Source: Solitalea koreensis
GTDB taxonomy: Bacteria > Bacteroidota > Bacteroidia > Sphingobacteriales > Sphingobacteriaceae
Assembly (NCBI RefSeq): GCF_900182575.1
Contig: NZ_FXSZ01000003.1
Coordinates: 124,001-188,000, forward strand
DNA: 64,000 nucleotides
Direction: 5' to 3'
Below the pieces are notes generated by a model. That model searched no databases. It saw only the letters and a list, made by a program, of their open reading frames with translations, and was not told where the DNA came from. Shown piece by piece: positions 42,578-51,962 of this stretch. The translations under genes were made by a program, and so were the position numbers. How positions within the stretch are numbered: the first letter of the stretch is position 1; every line of letters begins with the position of its first letter.

Positions 42578-42651
42578 CGGGATGTAGCGTAGCCCGGTAT
42601 CGCGCAAGCATGGGGTGCTTGAGGTCGTCGGTTCGAATCCGGCCATCCCGA
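42578..42651 (+). tRNA. tRNA-Pro (anticodon GGG), copy 2
   Basis: Identical over 74 bases to the copy at 40717, with the same GGG anticodon. Identity extends two bases upstream (CT) and one downstream (C). A hairpin with U-tract (42661-42671 with 42709-42719) follows. Confidence 0.93.
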
Positions 42652-42660
42652 CTTTTAAAC

Positions 42661-42724
42661 AGCCTTTTAAAGCATATCTGGAACATTTGTTTGTTTTTCA
42701 GAATGAGTTTTAAAAGGCTTTTTT
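42661..42724 (+). terminator. Terminator after tRNA-Pro copy 2
   Basis: AGCCTTTTAAA pairs with TTTAAAAGGCT across a long (37-base) loop and is followed by TTTTT. Confidence 0.5.
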
Positions 42725-42903
42725 GTTAGTTGGTGTACCTTCTGGTGTACCCCCATTTTTAGCGGTTACGTTAAACTCACAAACTAACAAAACACGGGCG
42801 CATGCAAAGGGGAAATCTCTCCATTAATTTCTTTACATTACGGACGGATTAATTAATCCCATAACAACTAAATGTAAAAGACAACTTTCCCAATAATTAA
42901 TCA

Positions 42904-43944
42904 ATGGCTTTCGATGGTGCACATATTCTATTAATCATTGGAATTTTATCCGTAATGGCCTATGATTTCACTAATGGATTTCATGATGCAGCCGATATGA
43001 TAGCAACCGCAATTGCATCCATGTCAATGACCCCAAAAACTGCAATTATCATTGTTACTGTATTTACTTTCGCAGGACCGTTCTTGGGTGGAGTCGCTGT
43101 TGCAGATACAATCGGAGAATTTGTAAATATTAAAGGGGTATCTTCTCTTATATCACAGAGCATCACCATTTCTGCAGTACTTTCAGCCATCACTTTCAAT
43201 CTTATTACCTGGAAATTGGGATTACCAAGCTCTTCTTCGAATTCGCTAACAAGTGGTTTGGTTGGAGCTGGATTATTTACTATAGGAAATAGTCATATAA
43301 ATTGGGGAATTGCAGCATTGATGCAGGGACATATTCAGGGGTTTATTAAAATTGTTATCGGAATGGTTTTTTCTCCCTTGGCGGGGTTCATCATTGGTTT
43401 TTTTCTGATGAAAATTATGCTAAAGGCAATGAAACGGCTTACTATAAAATCAAAAAAATATTTTATTGCCATGCAGTATGTAACCGTTTCATGGCTGGCA
43501 TTCAGCCATGGAACAAATGATGCATAAAAAGGAATGGGAGTTATGGCAATGTTACTTCTTGCCAGCAAGGTTTACCCTGAGTTTTGTGTTCCCTTGTGGG
43601 TAATAGTAGTGTGTGCAAGTTCGATCACCGCAGGAACATTATTCGGAGGATGGAACATTATTAAAACAGTAGGTTACGGAATTTACAAAGTGAGATTAAT
43701 TCATTCTATTGTTGACCAAATTGGTTCAGCGCTGATAATAATTTCATCATCTGTAATTGGAGCCCCAACTTCAACAACACAGGTCGTAACTACTACGCTC
43801 ATGGGAGTTGGGGCAGGTGAGAGGCCACACCACGTTAGGTGGATGGAAGCAAAATCCATTGCTGCAGGATGGTTACTGAACATTCCTGCCTGTATGTTGT
43901 TTGGTGCATTTTATTGTTTCATTTTTCTAAAAATACTTTCTTAA
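42904..43944 (+). pseudogene. PiT-family inorganic phosphate transporter, split by a nonsense codon
   Basis: One continuous frame encodes a 346-residue PiT transporter (PHO4 family) except for a TAA at 43525-43527. The first part ends SHGTNDA and the second continues KGMGVMAML, where homologues have SHGTNDAQKGMG, so a CAA glutamine codon has become TAA. Both halves are otherwise intact: GFHDAADMIATAI and WKLGLPSSSSNSLTSG before the stop, GAPTSTTQVVTTTLMGVG after it. An ATG six bases past the stop could restart translation, giving two pieces. The DUF47 partner gene follows. Confidence 0.85.
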
Positions 43945-43949
43945 GTGTC

Positions 43950-44576
43950 ATGAGCTTATTAAATAAATTATCTGATTTTATTCTTCCAAAAGAACTTGAC
44001 TTTTTCGGAAGTCTTCATGAGCAAAGTGTTATTACCCAGCGTGTTATTATAATGCTGTATGGAATTTATATTGAAAAATCAGAAACGTCTGAACAGCTTG
44101 AAGTCATCATTGAGAAGGCCAATGATGAGCGTGTAAAAAAAATGAAGGAGTTAAATGAAGTCATGATAACTCCTGTTGATAAAGAAGCCATCAGCAGAAT
44201 TTATCTTCAGCTTGACTGGATTGTTCTTAGTATAAAGCATCTCAATGTTGAAATTGCGGCCTACAATATTTCCTCGCTAACAGAGTATGGAAAAATATTT
44301 TTGTTGTTGCAAAAACAAATCGAGAAAATGAATGATTGCTTCTTAATGCTGAAACAAAAAAAATATGAAGAAGTGATGATGTCAGCGAATGAAATTATTT
44401 TACTGGATGATGAATTGATAAAGGAATATTCAACACAATTGGCAAATCTTTTTACCAGTGATTCCATTAAACATATTTTCCGACACAAAGAAATCTTGAC
44501 GCAGTTGAAAGAAATCAGCAAACGGATTCATGTTTCCGTCAATAGTATTGAAGATATAGTTTTTAAATTGAACTGA
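43950..44576 (+). CDS. DUF47 family PhoU-like protein
   Basis: From the ATG at 43950 this 208-residue all-helical protein matches DUF47, a PhoU-related family commonly encoded beside PiT phosphate transporters (start LLNKLSDFILPKELDFFGSL). It probably modulates phosphate uptake or acts as an accessory subunit. It begins five bases after the transporter's stop, so the two form an operon; here the transporter frame is interrupted. A longer frame to 43839 overlaps the transporter and is not used. A hairpin terminator follows. Confidence 0.88.
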   Translation: MSLLNKLSDFILPKELDFFGSLHEQSVITQRVIIMLYGIYIEKSETSEQLEVIIEKANDERVKKMKELNEVMITPVDKEAISRIYLQLDWIVLSIKHLNVEIAAYNISSLTEYGKIFLLLQKQIEKMNDCFLMLKQKKYEEVMMSANEIILLDDELIKEYSTQLANLFTSDSIKHIFRHKEILTQLKEISKRIHVSVNSIEDIVFKLN

Positions 44577-44687
44577 TGAATAATCAAACAATTATAGCCG
44601 CTGTGCATTGAACGTATAATGACAGCTAAGATCTAGTCACAGAAGAAACCCGATGAAAAGTAGTATTTCAGAAAATATCTAAATCAA

Positions 44688-44722
44688 CGAGTAAAGGGTC
44701 GCAAGACCCTTTACTCGCTTTT
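44688..44722. terminator. GNRA-loop terminator between DUF47 and GH92 genes
   Basis: A perfect 13-bp stem (44688-44700 with 44705-44717) is closed by a GCAA tetraloop and followed by CTTTT. The genes on either side converge. Confidence 0.85.
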
Positions 44723-44751
44723 AAATCATATTTCGTGGATAAAAACAACAT

Positions 44752-46845
44752 TTATGGAAGTAGCGGGTTTGAAAGTAGCGATGAGATCCACTGATCATTT
44801 ATTCCCCATGATTTATTGGGTTCACTTCCGGCAGTAATTACCATTTTTCCTCCAGTTTCCAGGTCTTGGTGCGAAATCCAATTACGGGTAAACGGTTTGC
44901 CGTTTAGTGTAACCGATTGAATATAACGATTGTGTTCTGTAAAGTTTTTTACAGTTATATTAAATTGCTTATTGCCGGGCAAATTAATGTTTACTGATGG
45001 AAACAAGGGTACGTTGAGATAATAAACCGGCCAGCCTACGCAGGCAGGAGACATCCCTATGGCGGCAAACACGTACCAGGCCGACATTGCCCCGGCATCA
45101 TCATCCATGGTGCGGATATAAGCATCAGGACTGTTTTTGTAGATTACATTAACAAAAGGATCAATCCCGCGACTGTTATCATTAAAGTAATATTGTACAA
45201 CGGTATCGACAGCATATTTGTGCATTAATGCCTGTGATTTCCAGGGTTGCGTCGTCATGTTATACATTAATGGTACCTGTATGTCAGGCTCGTTCGCATG
45301 GTTGTAGTAGTCGTTGTCAAAAAAGGTATCTAATTGTTGAAGGTAGGATTTTTCGCCTCCTGCAAGCGAAATCAATCCCTTTACATCAAAGGGCACAAAC
45401 CAGCGGTATTGCCAAATGGTGCCCTGGTACATACCTCTTGCCGAAACCTGGTCAACATCACCGCGGCTCAGGTCTTTAAAGTCATTTTCCCAATAATCCT
45501 TGTAGGCTGCTGCTTTTTGAAGGTAGTGTTTGCTTAATTCCTCATTGCCCTGGGCTGCAAGAATTTGTGCCAGTGCCCAAGTGTCGTAGCTTGATTCAAG
45601 AGCTTTATCAGGATGGATAAAGTCCAGCCGGTTTACATCGGCAATTAACGAATCGGTAATCTTATTAAAATCAACAGGGTAACCTTTGCGATAGGCATCC
45701 AGCAGTACAACAATAGCGTGTTCGGTACGTACCGTGTTTGATGGTTCATGCTGGGTGGCATAATCTTTTTTGCCAGACTGATATAGTCTAGCAATTGAAG
45801 TCACCATGTCCTTGTAACGCTCAGGATATAAAAGGGATAGGAGGGGTAGTTGAGTACGGTAGTTATCCCATATTGCCCAGCCATTATAGGCAGCGCCAGT
45901 AGTATGCTGTAAGCTCCCGTCAGAGGCGCGGAAGCTGCCATCCGGTTCTGACACTACATAAGGCGATTGTGCCGTACGGTATAGCATTGAATAAAAAACT
46001 TTTTCACGTTCGGGATTGCCCTTAACTGTAATGCGGTTTAATACATCATTCCAGTCGGCTTTGCTTTTTGTTAATGCATTTTCATAAGTATGGCCGGTAA
46101 TTGCCATTTCAGCATGCGCAACATCAACCGATGAAAAGGCGATATGTATTCCAATGGTATTGCTCAATGTTGAAGCATCCGCAATCAAAACATGTTCGTC
46201 AACTTTTTTAAAACTCACCGGGTTATCAAATTTTAACCGATAATAAACACGATAAACTCCTGCGTTGCAAGTTGTTTTTGACTCTATCCAGCCGCACAGG
46301 CCGTCGCTTTTCAGTTCATGCTCCTCGGTCACAAAACGGTTGGCGAGGGTATGTTTCAGGTTTATTAAAAAACCTTTTTGTTTCGAAGCCGGGAATTGAT
46401 ATGTTTCTACACTTTGCTTTTGATACACCGCAAATCGCGCCTTAATACCATTGATAAAACCTACTTCATAAAAACCCGGACCGGCCGCTTCAGTGCTTTT
46501 TAAAAGTGGGCAATTGTTGGCATCAGCGCCTATAAAAGGTTTGATTAGGATGTTGCCGCCGCTGCCTTGGCAGCCTACGCCTTCCACACGGTTATGTGTA
46601 AAACCCAAGAATACTTTGGCGTTATGTTCATAACCCATGTGCAGGTTAGGATAGGTTTGAGGCCCAACGCTCATCATACTAAAGGGAGATGACGCCGCGG
46701 GTGACATTTGCCCGTGATCGCCGGATGAACCGATAAAAACGTTTACCTTATCAGCAGATGTTTGACTGACCCTGCCTTGATTTTGCTGTGCAAAACAAAA
46801 GGCTGCACTCATTATTGCCTGTAGAAGCAAAAATGTTTTTTTCAT
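44752..46845 (-). CDS. GH92 family glycoside hydrolase (alpha-mannosidase-like)
   Basis: From the ATG at 46845 the protein has 697 residues, with a signal peptide (MKKTFLLLQAIMSAAFCFAQ). GH92 motifs include VNVFIGSSGDHGQMSPAASS, MGYEHNAKVFLGFTHNRVEG, NGWAIWDNYRTQLPLLSLLY, QHEPSNTVRTEHA, the metal/catalytic region DDDAGAMSAWYVFAAIGMSP and the C-terminal NLPGNKQFNITVKNF. GH92 enzymes are calcium-dependent exo-alpha-mannosidases acting on N-glycans and mannans, periplasmic or surface-exposed. No SusCD pair is adjacent. An in-frame start at 46869 would precede the signal peptide and is not used. Confidence 0.93.
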   Translation of the reverse strand: MKKTFLLLQAIMSAAFCFAQQNQGRVSQTSADKVNVFIGSSGDHGQMSPAASSPFSMMSVGPQTYPNLHMGYEHNAKVFLGFTHNRVEGVGCQGSGGNILIKPFIGADANNCPLLKSTEAAGPGFYEVGFINGIKARFAVYQKQSVETYQFPASKQKGFLINLKHTLANRFVTEEHELKSDGLCGWIESKTTCNAGVYRVYYRLKFDNPVSFKKVDEHVLIADASTLSNTIGIHIAFSSVDVAHAEMAITGHTYENALTKSKADWNDVLNRITVKGNPEREKVFYSMLYRTAQSPYVVSEPDGSFRASDGSLQHTTGAAYNGWAIWDNYRTQLPLLSLLYPERYKDMVTSIARLYQSGKKDYATQHEPSNTVRTEHAIVVLLDAYRKGYPVDFNKITDSLIADVNRLDFIHPDKALESSYDTWALAQILAAQGNEELSKHYLQKAAAYKDYWENDFKDLSRGDVDQVSARGMYQGTIWQYRWFVPFDVKGLISLAGGEKSYLQQLDTFFDNDYYNHANEPDIQVPLMYNMTTQPWKSQALMHKYAVDTVVQYYFNDNSRGIDPFVNVIYKNSPDAYIRTMDDDAGAMSAWYVFAAIGMSPACVGWPVYYLNVPLFPSVNINLPGNKQFNITVKNFTEHNRYIQSVTLNGKPFTRNWISHQDLETGGKMVITAGSEPNKSWGINDQWISSLLSNPLLP

Positions 46846-47002
46846 ATAGATGAAGTTTGTTGAAAACAATAGATTTTCTGCAACTAAAAATAGCCTAAAA
46901 TATCAGATATAAAAAAGTCATGAGTTTTAGGAGATTTACCATTACAGGCATCCAATTGGTTTGTAAACAATTTTGTAAATTGTAAATAAAAAATCTTAAA
47001 AC

Positions 47003-49195
47003 ATGGAAAATGCCTTTAATGATAAAAATAAGTGCCCATTTCACAATGTTGGCGGCAGTGGTCCACAAAACCGCGATTGGTGGCCCAATCAGTTAAAGTT
47101 AAACATCTTGCGACAATATTCTTCTTTATCGAATCCGATGGGAGAGGATTTTAACTATGCTGAAGCGTTCAAAAGCCTTGATTTGGCAGCTGTGAAAAGG
47201 GATCTTCAAACTTTGATGACGGATTCACAAGATTGGTGGCCGGCAGATTTTGGCCATTACGGACCTTTATTCATCCGCATGGCGTGGCATAGCGCAGGCA
47301 CCTACCGCATAGGCGACGGTCGGGGAGGCGCCGGCGCCGGACTACAACGTTTTGCCCCACTTAACAGCTGGCCCGATAATGCCAACCTCGACAAGGCACG
47401 CCGGCTGCTTTGGCCCATCAAACAAAAGTACGGGCAGAAAATTTCCTGGGCCGACCTGATGATTCTTGCCGGAAATGTGGCTTTAGAATCAATGGGTTTC
47501 AAAACCTTTGGCTTTGGCGGCGGGCGTGAAGATGTTTGGGAGCCTGCCGAGGATGTTTACTGGGGTTCTGAAACCAAATGGTTAGATGATAAACGCTACT
47601 CAGGAAACAGAGATCTTGAAAATCCGCTGGCCGCCGTACAAATGGGACTTATCTATGTGAATCCGGAAGGGCCAAACGGCAACCCTGATCCAATTGCAGC
47701 GGTGAAAGATATACGCGAAACGTTTGCCCGTATGGCCATGAATGATGAAGAAACGGTTGCGCTGATTGCCGGTGGCCATACGTTTGGTAAAGCGCACGGA
47801 GCCGGAGATCCTGCACTTGTAGGGGCGGCGCCCGAAGCTGCCGAGATAGAGGAGCAAGGCTTAGGATGGAGAAACAGTTTTGGATCCGGAAATGGGGCAG
47901 ATACATTCACCGGTGGCCCTGAAGTTACTTGGTCGCAAACGCCTACCCAATGGAGTAATAATTTCTTCACAAACCTTTTTAACAATGAGTGGGAGCTTAC
48001 CAAAAGCCCTGGAGGTGCGCATCAGTGGGTTGCTAAGAATGGTGTAGATGCTGGTGCTATTCCTGATGCTCATGATCCTTCAAAAAGCCATGCACCAGCC
48101 ATGCTCACTACCGATTTGTCTTTGAAGCTTGATCCTGTTTATGAGAAAATTTCAAGGCGCTTTTACGAAAACCCTGATGAGTTTGCCGATGCCTTTGCCC
48201 GCGCATGGTTCAAGCTAACTCACCGCGATATGGGGCCTCTGGCACGTTATTTAGGACCTGAGGTTCCTGCAGAAGAATTGATTTGGCAAGACCCAATTCC
48301 CGCCGTAAATCATAAATTGATTGATGCAAAAGACTTTTCTACATTGAAAGCCAAAATACTGGACTCAGGATTGTCTGTTTCAGAATTAGTGTCGACGGCT
48401 TGGGCGTCGGCTTCAACCTTCAGAGGGTCCGACAAACGCGGTGGCGCCAATGGTGCCCGTATTCGCCTCGAGCCTCAACTAAATTGGGAAGTCAATAATC
48501 CTCCACAACTGTCAAAAGTATTGAAGACGCTTGAAGGGATTCAACATGAATTTAACAGCGCTCAATCTCACGGAAAAATGATTTCGCTTGCCGATCTCAT
48601 TGTATTTGCCGGTTGTGTTGGCGTAAAAAAAGCCGCAAAGAATGCCGGTCATGATGTTACGGTTCCATTTACTCCCGGTCGTATGGATGCCTCGTTGGAA
48701 CAAACTGACGTTGATTCTTTTGCTTTTCTCGAGCCTGCTGCTGATGGTTTCCGTAATTATTGTAAAACGAATTATAAAGAATATAGCGAAGAGTTATTGG
48801 TGGATAAAGCACAGCTACTTACACTCACTGCTCCGGAGATGACGGTTTTAGTGGGAGGTATGCGTGTGTTGAACACCAATTTTGATCAGTCTAAGCATGG
48901 CGTTTTCACCAAACGCCCTGAAGCACTTACCAACGACTTCTTTGTAAATCTGCTCGACATGAGGACCGTTTGGAAGGCAACTTCTGAATCAAAAGTAGAA
49001 TTTGAAGGACGTGACCGTGCAACCGACAAACTAAAATGGATGGCAACCCGGGCAGATCTCATCTTTGGCTCGAACTCTGAGCTGAGAGCGCTTGCCGAAG
49101 TTTACGCAAGTAAGGACGCTGAGGAAAAATTTATAAAAGACTTTGTGGCTGCATGGAACAAAATAATGAATTTGGATCGCTTTGATAAGGCTTGA
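47003..49195 (+). CDS. katG: Catalase-peroxidase KatG
   Basis: This 730-residue bifunctional heme enzyme degrades H2O2. The distal site is RMAWHSAGTYR with Arg92, Trp95 and His96. The proximal His259 lies in GGHTFGKAHG. The Trp-Tyr-Met adduct residues are present as Trp95, Tyr218 (GLIYVNPEGP) and Met244 (FARMAMND), so catalase activity is expected. The C-terminal heme-less domain is complete. The long GC-richer reading frame produces several antisense ORFs that are not genes. An OxyR-type regulator is not adjacent. A strong terminator follows. Confidence 0.97.
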   Translation: MENAFNDKNKCPFHNVGGSGPQNRDWWPNQLKLNILRQYSSLSNPMGEDFNYAEAFKSLDLAAVKRDLQTLMTDSQDWWPADFGHYGPLFIRMAWHSAGTYRIGDGRGGAGAGLQRFAPLNSWPDNANLDKARRLLWPIKQKYGQKISWADLMILAGNVALESMGFKTFGFGGGREDVWEPAEDVYWGSETKWLDDKRYSGNRDLENPLAAVQMGLIYVNPEGPNGNPDPIAAVKDIRETFARMAMNDEETVALIAGGHTFGKAHGAGDPALVGAAPEAAEIEEQGLGWRNSFGSGNGADTFTGGPEVTWSQTPTQWSNNFFTNLFNNEWELTKSPGGAHQWVAKNGVDAGAIPDAHDPSKSHAPAMLTTDLSLKLDPVYEKISRRFYENPDEFADAFARAWFKLTHRDMGPLARYLGPEVPAEELIWQDPIPAVNHKLIDAKDFSTLKAKILDSGLSVSELVSTAWASASTFRGSDKRGGANGARIRLEPQLNWEVNNPPQLSKVLKTLEGIQHEFNSAQSHGKMISLADLIVFAGCVGVKKAAKNAGHDVTVPFTPGRMDASLEQTDVDSFAFLEPAADGFRNYCKTNYKEYSEELLVDKAQLLTLTAPEMTVLVGGMRVLNTNFDQSKHGVFTKRPEALTNDFFVNLLDMRTVWKATSESKVEFEGRDRATDKLKWMATRADLIFGSNSELRALAEVYASKDAEEKFIKDFVAAWNKIMNLDRFDKA

Positions 49196-49228
49196 TTTAA
49201 TTCAGTTCGCATTTCCAGGAACTCTAAA

Positions 49229-49272
49229 AATAAGGAAGGATCTGACAATTCAGATCCTTCCTTATTTTATTT
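49229..49272 (+). terminator. Terminator after katG
   Basis: A perfect 16-bp stem (49229-49244 with 49251-49266) with a 6-base loop and T-rich tail. The convergent MFS gene may use it too. Confidence 0.85.
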
Positions 49273-49325
49273 AGATTTTTTAGTGGCTATTATAATATGT
49301 TGTTGTTTGATTTGTATCCAATTAT

Positions 49326-50891
49326 TCATATCGGTATCGGTTCTACATCAATACGCGCTAAAGGTCTTCTTCCAATTCCTAAGAACAGCACTAACAGAAT
49401 GGGTATAAAATTCAACCCCGCCATCACTAAATAAATATCCTTATAGGTCAGTAATGTAGCTGGTTCAGCCATTTCTGATTGCAATGGATTGTCGGCCATT
49501 TTATCAGCGGCTGCCGGTTTTAGTCCTTTTGATAAATAATAGTTTTTTGTGTTTTGATGTTTTTGTGCTGCCACTTCATTTAAGGGGGTTAACTGCTGAC
49601 TAATCCCGGTTTTATGGTGAATGATGGTATTGGAGATGAACGTACTCAATACGGAACCGCCAATAAGGGTTGCAAAAACAATTCGGGCAAGTACGCCACT
49701 CATCATTCTGGAAGTGCTTAGGGGTTTCGGCACATTTTCGGAAATGTATAATGCACTTAAAACGTATAAAAAACCAATGCCAATTCCTTTTAGGATAAAG
49801 GGTAAAACAAAATCCTGTTCGCCAATTCCAGGGTAAAACCTGAAAAACATTAACAGATGATACAGGCTAAAGGCAAGAAAACCCAGAATGGCAGCAACAC
49901 TTAAATAAATTTTATGATACATCATGTAAGTGCATACCGGGACTGAAATAACCAAACCAACAAAGATGTACAAGTGCGTTCGGGCAATGTACAATTCATT
50001 AAAGCCGAGTAAACCAGCCATATAGCCCATGATTACACTTCCGGTTCCGTTAGCCAGTCCTATCAGGAAAAAGAACAAGGAGCCCAGCACTACGTTTTTA
50101 TGCTTAAAAACCTTCAGGTTGAAAACCGGATTGGCACTGTGTTGAGCATATAAAATATACCCTCCGGTTACTGTCAAAAACAAAGCAACTCCAAATGCGA
50201 TTTTTGAATCGGAAAACCACTCTCTGTTTTGCCCCTCTGCTGCCAAATACAATAGAGGTATTAGAAACAAGATCAAAATGAGCCATCCCTTAAAGTCAAA
50301 ACGAAAAGGCTGTTTACCCAATACCACGTCTTTCCTAATAAAAACAAAGGTTAAAAGTATGCATAGAAAAAAATTGATATTGAGCAGAAGTAAGGAAGTT
50401 CGCCAGTCATAAATAGTTGAGAATTGTGCTCCAAAAAATTTATAAAGGTTGCTGCTTCCTTGAATGATGAATTGAACAATACCATACATAATGGCCATAT
50501 TCAGTGTCGGATTATAACTGAACACAATTGGAATAATCGCTGCTACAATTCCGAAAATGGTAAAAAAAGCAAGTAAGGATCTGCAGATGGTAAACCAAAG
50601 AATATCGGGAGCATATGCCGAACAGGTATTCAGAATAATTGAAATGATGATGATTGAAAGCATCATCGACTTTAGAGGAAATATTTTTGCAAGCTCGATG
50701 GCCAAAGGCAAACCAGCAACCAATGAAAACACGGGCACCAGGCTCATGTACATAAACTCAACAGAAGATGCTCCAAAATGCCCTTGCAGTTGCGAACTCA
50801 CATAACCGGTCGCGTTGAGCACATTCAAAAAAGGAACGATCAGCAGGTACAATCCTGTTACCTTTAATAACTCACCTTTTTTCCATCGCAT
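49326..50891 (-). CDS. MFS multidrug efflux transporter (DHA2/EmrB-like)
   Basis: This 521-residue inner-membrane protein has about 14 hydrophobic helices, the DHA2 topology of EmrB, which exports drugs by proton antiport. The N-terminal repeat has LNATGYVSSQLQ (first helix) and LVAGLPLAIELAKIF. A soluble loop near residues 440-475 carries an Ala/Asn/Gln-rich region before the last helix. It is the last gene of a HlyD-TolC-type tripartite operon, five bases after the HlyD gene. Substrate is unpredictable. It converges on katG. Confidence 0.9.
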   Translation of the reverse strand: MRWKKGELLKVTGLYLLIVPFLNVLNATGYVSSQLQGHFGASSVEFMYMSLVPVFSLVAGLPLAIELAKIFPLKSMMLSIIIISIILNTCSAYAPDILWFTICRSLLAFFTIFGIVAAIIPIVFSYNPTLNMAIMYGIVQFIIQGSSNLYKFFGAQFSTIYDWRTSLLLLNINFFLCILLTFVFIRKDVVLGKQPFRFDFKGWLILILFLIPLLYLAAEGQNREWFSDSKIAFGVALFLTVTGGYILYAQHSANPVFNLKVFKHKNVVLGSLFFFLIGLANGTGSVIMGYMAGLLGFNELYIARTHLYIFVGLVISVPVCTYMMYHKIYLSVAAILGFLAFSLYHLLMFFRFYPGIGEQDFVLPFILKGIGIGFLYVLSALYISENVPKPLSTSRMMSGVLARIVFATLIGGSVLSTFISNTIIHHKTGISQQLTPLNEVAAQKHQNTKNYYLSKGLKPAAADKMADNPLQSEMAEPATLLTYKDIYLVMAGLNFIPILLVLFLGIGRRPLARIDVEPIPI

Positions 50892-50896
50892 CTACT

Positions 50897-51955
50897 TCAT
50901 TTTATGATTTCTATAGAAACATTCATGCCCGGTTTTATTTCGCTAAGTTTTTCAGGCGGGTCAGTAAACGCTACCCGAACGGGTATACGTTGTGTGATTT
51001 TTACAAAGTTCCCTGTGGAGTTGTCGGGGGCCACCATCGAAAACTTGGCACCAGTAGCGGGCGAAAGATTGCTGACTCTTCCTTTAAAGATTTTTCCGCC
51101 TAAAGCATCCACCCTAATGTTAACAAGTTGCCCCTCCTTAATGGCCTCCATTTGTGTTTCTTTAAAGTTGGCAATCACCCATTTTTTATTTTGAACAACA
51201 ATTTCGGCCACTACCTGATTTACATTTACTAATTCTCCGGCATGAATGGTGCGTTCGCCAACAATACCATCGGCGGTGGCCACTATTTTTGTATACGACA
51301 ATTGCAGTTTGGCAGCGGCAAGGTCGGCTTCTTTGCGTTGAACAGTTGCTTTTGCCGATTCAATATTTAGCTGATTTTGTTCCGTAACCGACTTGCTGGC
51401 GATTACCTCACTTTTCATGGCCTGAAGGTTTGCTTCTTCTGACTTTAATTGAGCCGTCACCTGATCGTATTGATTGAGCGTAACTGCCGAATCTCTGAAC
51501 ATGTTGGTAAAACGCTTATAGTTTTTTTCGGCTTTTTCAAGGTTGGCGGCATTGCCTTTTAGTCTCGCTGCCGTTGAGTTTTCCGACGATTTAGAAGTAA
51601 TCACAGCTTGTTTTATAACGGCAAGGTTGGCTTGTGCAATGGCTAAATCAGCTTCGGCCTGTGCTACTTTAATTACGAACTCTTCGTCATTCAATAACAC
51701 CAGCGTATCGCCGGCATGCACCACCCCAAATTCATTAAATTTTATTGCTTTTATATTACCTGTTACCCGAGATGTCACCGCGGCTATATCGGCGTCAACC
51801 TGTGCATTATTGGTTTTGATGCTGTTGCTAAAGTCAAAAAATAGGGAGGCCATCCATATCATGCCGGCAATTAAAAACAGGATCGCAATGATTTCGATAA
51901 ACCGATTTTTTTTCGGTTTTTTATCGGCTGCTTCCCTATTTTTTTCGTCGGTCAT
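50897..51955 (-). CDS. HlyD family efflux adaptor (EmrA-like)
   Basis: This 352-residue periplasmic adaptor has an N-terminal anchor helix (about 21-44; FIEIIAILFLIAGMIWM). The lipoyl-like half motif follows (TNNAQVDADIAAVTSRVTGN), then a coiled-coil hairpin (about 85-210), the second lipoyl half and a beta-barrel domain with NLSPATGAKFSMVAPDNS. It links the inner-membrane MFS pump to the TolC-like channel. Gap to the MFS gene is five bases and to the TolC gene seven, so all three are one operon. Confidence 0.93.
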   Translation of the reverse strand: MTDEKNREAADKKPKKNRFIEIIAILFLIAGMIWMASLFFDFSNSIKTNNAQVDADIAAVTSRVTGNIKAIKFNEFGVVHAGDTLVLLNDEEFVIKVAQAEADLAIAQANLAVIKQAVITSKSSENSTAARLKGNAANLEKAEKNYKRFTNMFRDSAVTLNQYDQVTAQLKSEEANLQAMKSEVIASKSVTEQNQLNIESAKATVQRKEADLAAAKLQLSYTKIVATADGIVGERTIHAGELVNVNQVVAEIVVQNKKWVIANFKETQMEAIKEGQLVNIRVDALGGKIFKGRVSNLSPATGAKFSMVAPDNSTGNFVKITQRIPVRVAFTDPPEKLSEIKPGMNVSIEIIK

Positions 51956-51962
51956 AATATAT

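Noticed and set aside
47600..48073. Several antisense ORFs (up to 116 codons) on the minus strand inside katG
   Set aside because: They mirror codon bias of the GC-richer katG frame; their translations are low-quality and katG is clearly the real gene.
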